This document shows positions 26,559-33,300 of a stretch of DNA of 64,000 nucleotides, one piece after another. Within the stretch, counting starts at the first letter, position 1. Every line of letters starts with the position of its first letter. Both the position numbers and the translations under genes were made by a program. This DNA comes from Castellaniella sp040276065. GTDB lineage: Bacteria; Pseudomonadota; Gammaproteobacteria; Burkholderiales; Burkholderiaceae_B. The notes under the pieces are model-generated. The model saw nothing but the letters and a program-made list of their open reading frames with translations. It did not search any database and was not told the DNA's origin. The DNA lies in the NCBI RefSeq assembly GCF_040276065.1, contig NZ_JBELOI010000009.1, forward strand, positions 124,001 through 188,000. Reading direction: 5' to 3'.

Positions 26559-27670
26559 GATGGAAAGTCTCCGCCTCAAACCTTTACTTGATACCCATCT
26601 TCTTGAACTCGTCCTCGAACTTGGCCGCCAATTCCGCGCCCTTCGGCCCGACCATGTCGACGTAGTAATTCTTGACGGCGGGCTCGAGGACATTCTTGAT
26701 CGCGGAGATTTCCTCGGGCGTGAGGTCCACGATGGTGGTTCCGGATGCCCTGATCTTGGCGAGGTCTTCCTGGATCAACTTCTCGTTCACCTCGAATGCT
26801 TTCTTCCCGCCTTCCGCCACCGCGGCCCGGATCTCGGAATGGCAGGCTTCCGGCAGCTTGTCCCAGAAGATCTTCGAGATGGCGAACACCTGATCCAGGA
26901 TCCCGTGGTTCGTCATCGTGATGTACTTCTGCACCTCGTAGAACTTCATGTTGTATATCAGCGGGATCGGGTTGTCCTGCCCACCGATGGTGCCGCTTTG
27001 CAATGCAGAGTACGTATCGCCGAAGTTCATCGACACATTCTGCATCCCCAGCAACTCATTCTGCTTGTGCAGGACCTTGGACGGCATCACCCGCACAATC
27101 AGCCCCTTGAAATCGGCTGGCGTGCGCAAGGCCTTGTTGGAAGTCCAGTTCTTGTAGCCGGTATGCCAGACGCCGGGCACGATGAAGCCGTGGGGCTCCG
27201 GCACCTTCAGCAGATCGGCCATGGCTTGGCTCTCGTAGACCTTCAGCAGATCATGGGGATCCGAGGGCCAGAAATACGGAAGGTCCAATATACCCATCAA
27301 CGGCTCATAGGGAACCAGCGGCGCCGCCGGTGCAATCATCACCTCGACGCCCCCCAGCTGAACCTGTTCCCAGATCGACTCGCTTCCGCCCAACTGGTCG
27401 GAAGGGAAGACCTGGACCTTGATGTCGCAGGTCTTGCTTTTGTTCAGGATATCGGCGACGAGGTTCGCCCCCTGATCGCGCGGATCACCCGGCGCGGCGG
27501 AGTGCGAAATCTTCATGGTGTGCTTTGCCGCGTACGCCGCCGGCGCGAACGCAAGCATGCCTGCCAGGCACGTGGCCAGTCCGGTCTTGATGAATTGATG
27601 CATGGCGATCTCCAAAGCCAAAGGTTGTGTGACTACAGGGTTGCTCTCGTTCGCCCTTCAGGCGGTTCGG
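26514..27670 (-). repeat. Tandem duplication unit A: LVIVD 3' end, dctP, dctQ 5' end
   Basis: Matches unit B (27671-28844). It starts, in transcription order, with a remnant of the end of the LVIVD gene (27663-27670 region), then the 5' leader and dctP copy A, then the first codons of dctQ. The leader and dctP reading frames are nearly identical between units, while the dctP-dctQ spacer and the dctQ codons are diverged. See unit B. Confidence 0.85.
26584..27603 (-). CDS. TRAP transporter solute-binding protein DctP, copy A
   Basis: A 339-residue periplasmic binding protein of the DctP family with signal peptide (LATCLAGMLAFAPAAYA). Family features include the Arg of KGLIVRVMPSKV that usually contacts the carboxylate, and GTIGGQDNPIPLIYNMKFYEVQKYI. 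It differs from copy B at only eight positions: at the start of the mature region (H/Y), SES/SGS, AAPL/AANL, PLMG/PLVG, KKA/KKT, GPK/GSK, LAA/LVA and the last residue K/E. ATG 27603 has GGAG six bases before it. It precedes dctQ by 25 bases and is the copy directly linked to the permease genes. Confidence 0.93.
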   Translation of the reverse strand: MHQFIKTGLATCLAGMLAFAPAAYAAKHTMKISHSAAPGDPRDQGANLVADILNKSKTCDIKVQVFPSDQLGGSESIWEQVQLGGVEVMIAPAAPLVPYEPLMGILDLPYFWPSDPHDLLKVYESQAMADLLKVPEPHGFIVPGVWHTGYKNWTSNKALRTPADFKGLIVRVMPSKVLHKQNELLGMQNVSMNFGDTYSALQSGTIGGQDNPIPLIYNMKFYEVQKYITMTNHGILDQVFAISKIFWDKLPEACHSEIRAAVAEGGKKAFEVNEKLIQEDLAKIRASGTTIVDLTPEEISAIKNVLEPAVKNYYVDMVGPKGAELAAKFEDEFKKMGIK

Positions 27671-27733
27671 TCAAGCTCGGGGATAGCAAGCGAGAGCCGC
27701 TGTCGACTCCGCAACATCGTGGATGCGTTTCAT
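27671..27733 (-). pseudogene. Remnant of a second dctQ gene (first codons only)
   Basis: From the ATG at 27733, the frame reads MKRIHDVAESTAALA before diverging and stopping after 20 codons. It matches the true DctQ start (MKRINNIAELTAALA) in 11 of the first 15 residues, with many nucleotide changes. It lies in the same position after dctP copy B as dctQ does after copy A. It abuts the decayed LVIVD gene end of unit A, so it marks the duplication junction. Confidence 0.8.
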
Positions 27734-27757
27734 GACAGCGGCTCATCATTCACACCG

Positions 27758-28777
27758 TTACTCGATGCCCATCTTCTTGAACTCGTCCTCGAACTTGGCC
27801 ACCAGTTCCGCGCCCTTCGACCCGACCATGTCGACGTAGTAATTCTTGACGGCGGGCTCGAGGACATTCTTGATCGCGGAGATTTCCTCGGGCGTGAGGT
27901 CCACGATGGTGGTCCCGGATGCCCTGATCTTGGCGAGGTCTTCCTGGATCAACTTCTCGTTCACCTCGAATGTTTTCTTCCCGCCTTCCGCCACCGCGGC
28001 CCGGATCTCGGAATGGCAGGCTTCCGGCAGCTTGTCCCAGAAGATCTTCGAGATGGCGAACACCTGATCCAGGATCCCGTGGTTCGTCATCGTGATGTAC
28101 TTCTGCACCTCGTAGAACTTCATGTTGTATATCAGCGGGATCGGGTTGTCCTGCCCACCGATGGTGCCGCTTTGCAATGCAGAGTACGTATCGCCGAAGT
28201 TCATCGACACATTCTGCATCCCCAGCAACTCATTCTGCTTGTGCAGGACCTTGGACGGCATCACCCGCACAATCAGCCCCTTGAAATCGGCTGGCGTGCG
28301 CAAGGCCTTGTTGGAAGTCCAGTTCTTGTAGCCGGTATGCCAGACGCCGGGCACGATGAAGCCGTGGGGCTCCGGCACCTTCAGCAGATCGGCCATGGCT
28401 TGGCTCTCGTAGACCTTCAGCAGATCATGGGGATCCGAGGGCCAGAAATACGGAAGGTCCAATATACCCACCAGCGGCTCATAGGGAACCAGGTTCGCGG
28501 CGGGTGCAATCATCACCTCGACGCCCCCCAGCTGAACCTGTTCCCAGATCGACCCGCTTCCGCCCAACTGGTCGGAAGGGAAGACCTGGACCTTGATGTC
28601 GCAGGTCTTGCTTTTGTTCAGGATATCGGCGACGAGGTTCGCCCCCTGATCGCGCGGATCACCCGGCGCTGCGGAGTGCGAAATCTTCATGGTGTACTTT
28701 GCCGCATACGCCGCCGGCGCGAACGCAAGCATGCCTGCCAGGCACGTGGCCAGTCCGGTCTTGATGAATTGATGCAT
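27758..28777 (-). CDS. TRAP transporter solute-binding protein DctP, copy B
   Basis: Almost identical to copy A: 339 residues, the same signal peptide and ligand-binding motifs, eight substitutions (listed under copy A). ATG 28777 carries the same GGAG site. It follows the LVIVD-repeat gene with a 54-base gap. The conserved Arg motif and the GGQDNP segment are intact, so it should be functional. The changes AAPL/AANL and SES/SGS lie in the N-terminal lobe and could alter ligand fit, but this is inference. Confidence 0.93.
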   Translation of the reverse strand: MHQFIKTGLATCLAGMLAFAPAAYAAKYTMKISHSAAPGDPRDQGANLVADILNKSKTCDIKVQVFPSDQLGGSGSIWEQVQLGGVEVMIAPAANLVPYEPLVGILDLPYFWPSDPHDLLKVYESQAMADLLKVPEPHGFIVPGVWHTGYKNWTSNKALRTPADFKGLIVRVMPSKVLHKQNELLGMQNVSMNFGDTYSALQSGTIGGQDNPIPLIYNMKFYEVQKYITMTNHGILDQVFAISKIFWDKLPEACHSEIRAAVAEGGKKTFEVNEKLIQEDLAKIRASGTTIVDLTPEEISAIKNVLEPAVKNYYVDMVGSKGAELVAKFEDEFKKMGIE

Positions 28778-28831
28778 GGCGATCTCCAAAGCCAAAGGTT
28801 GTGTGACTACAGGGTTGCTCTCGTTCGCCCT

Positions 28832-30349
28832 TCAGGCGATTCGGTTGACGTGAGGCACCGACCATTCTTCGACCTTCTTCGGCTCGAGGACGGGGTCGCC
28901 GAGGAAGGGTGTGGACAGGCAATACAGCCCGGAGTGTGTCGCCACCCAGATCAGGCGCCGGTCCCACTCGATGAACACGGCCTCGGTCGTGCCGCGACGC
29001 CAGCTCATGTAGTCCGAGATCTCGCCATCGCGCGGCGGGACGAAGTACGCCACTTCCTTGGGTGCGGTGGGTTCCGAGATGTCGTACAAGCGGATGCCCG
29101 CATTCAGGTATGACATGGCGACGAGGTTGGGCTGAGCCTTCCCGGGGGCGATCCAATGCTGCATCACCCGTGAGCTGAACCGCCCGCGTGCCATTGCAAA
29201 ATCCTTGTAGGGCGCGTCGGGATGCGGCATTGGCCGGGGAAAGAGTCCAATGATCCGGGGGTTTGCCGGATCCTTGACATCGATGACGTACGGCAGGTGA
29301 AAGGGCTCGCGACAATCGGCCTCGAGCGCTTCCGGCAGCGCGATGACCAGGTTCTGCAGTTGGGGGTGCTCTGTGGCGGATGCTCCCGCGACCGGCACGA
29401 CATGGTGATATGGGATGCCGCCAATGGCTTCCAGGGGATGGGCCACCTTCCCGTACACCTTCGGGTTCTTGATGTCGGACAGGTCGTGCACATAGAAGCC
29501 GAAATGCCCCCAACCGCCATAGCCCACCGTGCCGCCATCCTCGACCCGCACGGGCACGATGCACGGCGTGCGGTTGCAGGTCCAGGAACACTGGTCGCCG
29601 GCAAACGGGTAGGTGCTGCGATACAGTTCTTCTTCTTCGAGCCGCTGGCCAGGGACCCACCAGCGCGAGACCTCCTTGACGGCGGCCGGGTCGGACATGT
29701 CGACGATCATGAGCGCATGGCTATTGACGCGCTCGGAGCTCTCCATCCGCAGTTGGTCGTCCCAGCCGCAGGCGAGATAGGCGTACTTGCCCCCATCATA
29801 GAAGGACAGATGCACCCCGTTCCCATTGCTTCCGGTGGCGAACTCATCCAACAGCACCGGCTTTTCCGGATTGGTGACGTCATAGGTCTTGATGCCACGA
29901 AAGCCAGTGTACGATGTCGCCTGCTTGCGGTATTCAGGGTGATATTTGCCCCGAGGATATTCGATGGTGCCCGGCGTCAGCGGAATCTGGTGAGCGACAA
30001 TGCGAATCCATTTTTTCAAGCGCTCGTTGTATATGCAGCTCTGGAACGGCGCCAGGCCGTCTTCCTTGATGACCGTGGGCGCCTTGGGTTCCGTGATGTC
30101 GATCCAGCCGCCCTCGAAGGCAAGCATGCGGCGCTGGCCTTCGGTCCACATGCACGCATGTTCGTCTCCAAAGAAATCGACCTTGATGGATGGGTAGAAC
30201 CCGATGATCTCCATGGATGAGATATATTGATTGCGGTCGAGATAATCCAGGGCGCCAGCGGGCAGCCGCATGGGCACGGCGCCTCCCCCCTGCATGACGC
30301 CATGGATGGCGGGGTTTACCGGTGAGTTCTTGTCGTGCTCAGTTGACAT
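28832..30349 (-). CDS. LVIVD-repeat beta-propeller protein
   Basis: A 505-residue protein with no signal peptide and repeated blades ending in short I/V-D-x-x-x-P motifs: GWIDITEPKAP (81-91), GIKTYDVTNPEKP (152-164), ALMIVDMSDP (212-221), PYVIDVKDPANP and IRLYDISEPTAPK. These match the LVIVD repeat, which folds as a beta-propeller. Histidine-rich segments (IPYHHVVPVAG, VMQHWIAPG) could bind metal. I do not assign an enzymatic activity. It lies 32 bases after the deacetylase-type gene and 54 bases before dctP copy B, so it is part of the TRAP cluster. ATG 30349 has AGGAG six bases upstream. Confidence 0.8.
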   Translation of the reverse strand: MSTEHDKNSPVNPAIHGVMQGGGAVPMRLPAGALDYLDRNQYISSMEIIGFYPSIKVDFFGDEHACMWTEGQRRMLAFEGGWIDITEPKAPTVIKEDGLAPFQSCIYNERLKKWIRIVAHQIPLTPGTIEYPRGKYHPEYRKQATSYTGFRGIKTYDVTNPEKPVLLDEFATGSNGNGVHLSFYDGGKYAYLACGWDDQLRMESSERVNSHALMIVDMSDPAAVKEVSRWWVPGQRLEEEELYRSTYPFAGDQCSWTCNRTPCIVPVRVEDGGTVGYGGWGHFGFYVHDLSDIKNPKVYGKVAHPLEAIGGIPYHHVVPVAGASATEHPQLQNLVIALPEALEADCREPFHLPYVIDVKDPANPRIIGLFPRPMPHPDAPYKDFAMARGRFSSRVMQHWIAPGKAQPNLVAMSYLNAGIRLYDISEPTAPKEVAYFVPPRDGEISDYMSWRRGTTEAVFIEWDRRLIWVATHSGLYCLSTPFLGDPVLEPKKVEEWSVPHVNRIA

Positions 30350-30381
30350 GTCGTGCTCCTCAAATGGTGATGAATGCGACT

Positions 30382-31272
30382 TCAGCTCTGTTGCGCCTGC
30401 GAGCGATACCACTCGAGCATCTCGGCGCCCGTCATCGGGACGACGCCTTCATGCCCGAGGATGTAGTCCAGGAGTTGCTCCAGATACTTGATGCGGTGCG
30501 GCACCCCGGTCAGGAAGGGATGGATCGAGATGGACATCACACGGACCGAGTCGGCGCTTTCCTGGTACAGGCGGTCAAACTGGTCCTTGCCACGGCGCCA
30601 GATCTCGTCTGAGGGCTGGAGCTGGACCGCGCTGATCACGACGTCATTGATCTCGACCGGGTATGGCAGCGCGGTCATGGTTCCGGTGCGGGTGTTGACC
30701 GGCACTGGCTGATCATCCAGAACCCAGTTGGCCACGTACTCGATGCCCGCCTCGGCAAGCAGATCGACCGTTTCATCGGTTTCGGTCAGGCCCGGGCTCT
30801 CCCAGCCACGCGGCGCCTCGCCGGTGAATTCCTTGATGGCCTCGATCGTCTTCCGTATGGCCTCGCCTTCATCTTCCATCGTGTGCATCGGCGCCTGCAC
30901 ATAGCCGTGGCCCATGAACTCCCAGCCAGCATCGCGGGCGGCTTCACAGGCTTCTGGATAGACGGCGCAGGCACTGCCGTTGACGGCAAGCGAGGCCTTC
31001 AGGCCGCGGCTGCGCAATGCGTCGAGATAGCGCCAGAAGCCGACGCGCATGCCGTATTCATGCCAGGCCCAGTTCGGGACGTCAGGCAGCATGGGTTGGC
31101 CCATGGGCGGCGGAAGGATCACACGCGGCATCGGTCTTTCCGGGCGCCAGTTCTCGATGTTGACGATAACCCACAAGATGATTTTTCCGCCGTTCGGCAG
31201 GCGCAGTTTTTTTCTCTTATGTATCGGCTCATAAGGAACACGTGCCCGGACACTGCTTCCTGCCTTCGACAT
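30382..31272 (-). CDS. Polysaccharide deacetylase family protein, PuuE/allantoinase-like
   Basis: A 296-residue NodB-fold hydrolase of the group that includes metal-independent allantoinase PuuE. The segment NWAWHEYGMRVGFWRYLDALRSRGLKASLAVN, the GWEFMGHGYVQAPMH block and PRGWESPGLTETDETVDLLAEAGIEYVANWVLDDQP follow the PuuE pattern. The C-terminus has ISIHPFLTGVPHRIKYLEQLLDYI. Such enzymes hydrolyse ureide or cyclic-amide bonds, so with the TRAP importer and the asparaginase it suggests degradation of an imported nitrogen compound; the actual substrate is unknown. It is the first gene of the minus-strand cluster. Confidence 0.82.
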   Translation of the reverse strand: MSKAGSSVRARVPYEPIHKRKKLRLPNGGKIILWVIVNIENWRPERPMPRVILPPPMGQPMLPDVPNWAWHEYGMRVGFWRYLDALRSRGLKASLAVNGSACAVYPEACEAARDAGWEFMGHGYVQAPMHTMEDEGEAIRKTIEAIKEFTGEAPRGWESPGLTETDETVDLLAEAGIEYVANWVLDDQPVPVNTRTGTMTALPYPVEINDVVISAVQLQPSDEIWRRGKDQFDRLYQESADSVRVMSISIHPFLTGVPHRIKYLEQLLDYILGHEGVVPMTGAEMLEWYRSQAQQS

Positions 31273-31632
31273 CTCACTTCTCCATCAATAAAAAGCCCGC
31301 GAGCCAAGGAAACGGCTCAGCGGTGTCGTATGGGGATCATCCTAGGGCCCGGCTTTTGCCGTGTCAATCAACAGATCGAATTTATCTCATTTAATGAGAA
31401 TATTAGGGATAATCCCCTATATGTGCTTCGTTGAAGCAGTTATTCTCCTTTATTACTGATATTGAAGGAATATATTGAGGAATTAGGCATTGCTCATCGC
31501 ATTGAATCCTTCCTTGAATCCCAGGAGCCACAAAATAAAGAATCAATTAATGAGAATTTAAGATTGTATTTGAAAGAGGCTCGGACTATCATGGCGTCCG
31601 AGCCCCACTGCGGGAATCCGGGAAGATCGTCG
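31273..31632. promoter_or_regulatory. AT-rich divergent promoter region with palindromes
   Basis: This 360-base gap separates the deacetylase gene (minus) from the MFS gene (plus). Bases about 31380-31595 are strikingly AT-rich against GC-rich surroundings. Two adjacent palindromes are visible: TCTCAT-TTA-ATGAGA (31385-31399) and GGGAT-A-ATCCC (31406-31416). The core TTAATGAGAAT recurs at 31547. These look like operators for a shared regulator; whether the IclR protein binds them is unknown. An open frame in phase with the MFS gene begins at 31462 but its N-terminal part lacks homology to the transporter. A 21-codon hydrophobic open frame (31394-31459) is also present. Confidence 0.55.
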
Positions 31633-32838
31633 ATGCCAAGAAACGCCATAGCAGGCGGACTGGCGATTGGGGCGCTAGTGCTCCTCGCCTTCAACCTGCG
31701 CCTCATTTTTCCGAGTCTGTCCGTTCTCCTGCCGGAAATCACCCGGACGAGCGGGATCTCCGCCGCAACGGCCGGGTACGTTACGGCACTGCCCATGATC
31801 TGCCTGGGCGTGTTCGCACCGATCGCACCGATCTGCGTGCATCGCTTCGGCATCGAGCGCACCCTGGTCGTCGCCCTGCTGGGCCTGACCGCCGGCACGG
31901 CGCTGCGGGGCTTCCACGGCCTGCATGGGCTGGTGCTAGGGTCCCTGCTGGCCGGCGCCTGCATCGCGGTCTGCAATGTATTGCTGCCGGTCCTGGTCCG
32001 GCGCGATTTCAGCGGCCGGGTTGCGCTCGTTACGGCGCTCTACGTGACGTCGATGAACCTAGGATCGGCCGCGGCGGCGGCACTGACGATCCCCCTGATC
32101 CGCGCGCTGGATCTCGCCTGGAGCAGCGGTCTGGCACTATGGGCGCTGCCCGTCGCCCTGGCCAGCGCCCTCTGGCTGCCATGGCTCAAGAGGCGGCCAG
32201 ATCGCCGCGGCGGAACGTATGCCTCCGGCGATGTCTGGAGAAACCGGCTGGCCTGGCAAGTCACCATCTACATGGGCCTCCAATCATCGATGGCCTATAC
32301 GGTCCTGGGCTGGATGGCGCCGATCCTGCGTGAGCGCGGCATGGATCCGGCCACCGCGGGCCTGGTGACCTCGGCTTGCATCGTCGCGAACCTGGCGGGC
32401 AATCTATTGGCGCCCGCCGTGATCAAGCGGGCGCCTGACCAGCGGCTGTTGAGCCTGGCCCTCGCACTGGCTTGCGGCTTGCCGCTGACCGGCCTGCTGA
32501 TAGCCCCGGTGGCCTGGGCGTTCCCGCTCTCGCTGGTCCAGGGGCTTGCTCAGGGCGCGACGTTCTCGACCGTGTTGACGATCATCGTGTTGCGCTCGCC
32601 CAATACCGAGACCGCCACGCTGCTTTCGGGCATGACCCAGAGCGCCGGCTACACGATCGGCGCTCTCGTCCCTTTGCTCATCGGCCTGATCCACCACTGG
32701 ACCGGCAGCTTCACCGGCGTGCTGTGGCTGCTCGTGTTCGTGACCCTGGGCACGGCACTGTCGGGATGGTCTGCGGGGCGGAACCGGTATGTGGTGCTTC
32801 CCGGGGGATCTTCGCCTGCGGTCTCAACTCCGCATTGA
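31633..32838 (+). CDS. MFS transporter, CynX/NimT family
   Basis: A 401-residue transporter with 12 hydrophobic segments. The N-terminus LVLLAFNLRLIFPSLSVLLPEI is the hallmark of the cyanate/nitroimidazole (CynX/NimT) branch of the major facilitator superfamily. The loop VCNVLLPVLVRRDFSGRVALVTALY fits the family too. Start 31633 (MPRNAIAGG) is preferred because it places the first helix near the N-terminus and has GGAAG upstream; an ATG at 31591 is an alternative. It diverges from the TRAP cluster and may export or import a small nitrogen compound related to it. Confidence 0.85.
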   Translation: MPRNAIAGGLAIGALVLLAFNLRLIFPSLSVLLPEITRTSGISAATAGYVTALPMICLGVFAPIAPICVHRFGIERTLVVALLGLTAGTALRGFHGLHGLVLGSLLAGACIAVCNVLLPVLVRRDFSGRVALVTALYVTSMNLGSAAAAALTIPLIRALDLAWSSGLALWALPVALASALWLPWLKRRPDRRGGTYASGDVWRNRLAWQVTIYMGLQSSMAYTVLGWMAPILRERGMDPATAGLVTSACIVANLAGNLLAPAVIKRAPDQRLLSLALALACGLPLTGLLIAPVAWAFPLSLVQGLAQGATFSTVLTIIVLRSPNTETATLLSGMTQSAGYTIGALVPLLIGLIHHWTGSFTGVLWLLVFVTLGTALSGWSAGRNRYVVLPGGSSPAVSTPH

Positions 32839-33063
32839 GCCCACTGCCCACCCAGCGGACCGTGGCCACTAACGGATCAGGCCCGCCACACTGTCCGCAA
32901 GGGGCTGGGCCGCTTCCTCGCTCAAGGCCAAGCGGGTCTGGCCGACGCCTCGTCGCGCCCCCCCCCCCCCAACAAGGCATTGGGCAGGCTGTAGCCATCT
33001 CCAGGCCCAACCTGGATGAATACAACCTACCGACAATCCACACCTGGGCGCCCATGGTGATCA
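32839..33063 (-). other. Intergenic remnant with possible small ORF and a G13/C13 tract
   Basis: No intact known gene is seen. On the minus strand an ATG at 33055 opens MGAQVWIVGRLYSSRLGLEM and reaches the homopolymer after about 30 codons. In the present frame it runs on into antisense MFS sequence. In another frame after the tract it would read VGQTRLALSEEAAQPLADSV and stop at about 32871, a natural-looking protein end. This looks like the C-terminal scrap of a lost gene or a frame-switching small gene. Confidence 0.4.
32958..32970. repeat. Homopolymer tract, 13 C
   Basis: Thirteen consecutive C on the plus strand (G on the minus). Tracts of this length slip during replication and can switch a reading frame or promoter spacing; they are also prone to sequencing error. 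It lies inside the small minus-strand open frame described for 32839-33063. Confidence 0.9.
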
Positions 33064-33096
33064 CGGTCCTCCGTTTATAAGGGAGGACCGGTTTTT
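33064..33096 (+). terminator. Intrinsic terminator upstream of tRNA-Lys
   Basis: A 9-bp perfect stem (CGGTCCTCC/GGAGGACCG) with a nine-base AT-rich loop is followed by five T. It would end plus-strand transcription from the MFS gene, about 225 bases after its stop, before the tRNA promoter. Confidence 0.8.
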
Positions 33097-33124
33097 GCGC
33101 ATGGCCCCTGAGTTGGTGTATGAT
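33095..33124 (+). promoter_or_regulatory. Predicted promoter of tRNA-Lys
   Basis: TTGCGC (33095-33100) and TATGAT (33119-33124) are separated by 18 bases and stand 23 bases before the tRNA. The -10 is good and the -35 is weak (TTG conserved). It begins right at the end of the preceding terminator. Confidence 0.5.
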
Positions 33125-33147
33125 TTCGTTCTTCGCAAAAACGCGAT

Positions 33148-33223
33148 GGGCTGTTAGCTCAGTTGGTAGAGCAGCGGACTCTTAATCCGTCGGTCGGGCG
33201 TTCGAGCCGCCCACAGCCCACCA
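33148..33223 (+). tRNA. tRNA-Lys (anticodon CTT)
   Basis: A complete 76-base cloverleaf with acceptor stem GGGCTGT/ACAGCCC, anticodon loop CTCTTAA (anticodon CTT), T arm GGGCG-TTCGAGC-CGCCC and encoded CCA. A terminator hairpin follows. Confidence 0.97.
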
Positions 33224-33235
33224 GGGATATACGCA

Positions 33236-33268
33236 AAAACGCCAGTCTTTCGGACTGGCGTTTTTTCT
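33236..33268. terminator. Bidirectional intrinsic terminator, tRNA-Lys / purB
   Basis: A 9-bp stem (ACGCCAGTC/GACTGGCGT) with a five-base loop is flanked by an A-run on the left and six T on the right. It can end the tRNA-Lys transcript on plus and, with the A-run read as T on the minus strand, the purB transcript, whose stop is about 33 bases away. Confidence 0.9.
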
Positions 33269-33300
33269 TTTCCGGCGTCTTTCAGCCGTCGCGGGGGCTC

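Larger units (their letters stand above)
27671..28844 (-). repeat. Tandem duplication unit B: LVIVD 3' end, dctP, dctQ 5' remnant
   Basis: Second copy of the 1.16-kb unit, offset by about 1173 bases from unit A. The shared segment runs from the final codons of the LVIVD-repeat gene (ACCGAATCGCCTGA here, ACCGAACCGCCTGA in unit A) through the same upstream leader and ribosome-binding site, dctP, and the first 15 codons of dctQ. Sequence identity is very high from the leader to the dctP stop and drops sharply after it. Confidence 0.85.

Noticed and set aside
28832..30349. Selenium-binding protein / methanethiol oxidase
   Set aside because: It is a propeller of similar size but shows LVIVD-type motifs instead of the conserved SBP56 segments.
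31462..31632. Earlier start for the MFS gene adding 57 residues
   Set aside because: The added part is AT-rich, charged and unlike transporter N-termini; MPRN at 31633 puts the first helix where the family has it.
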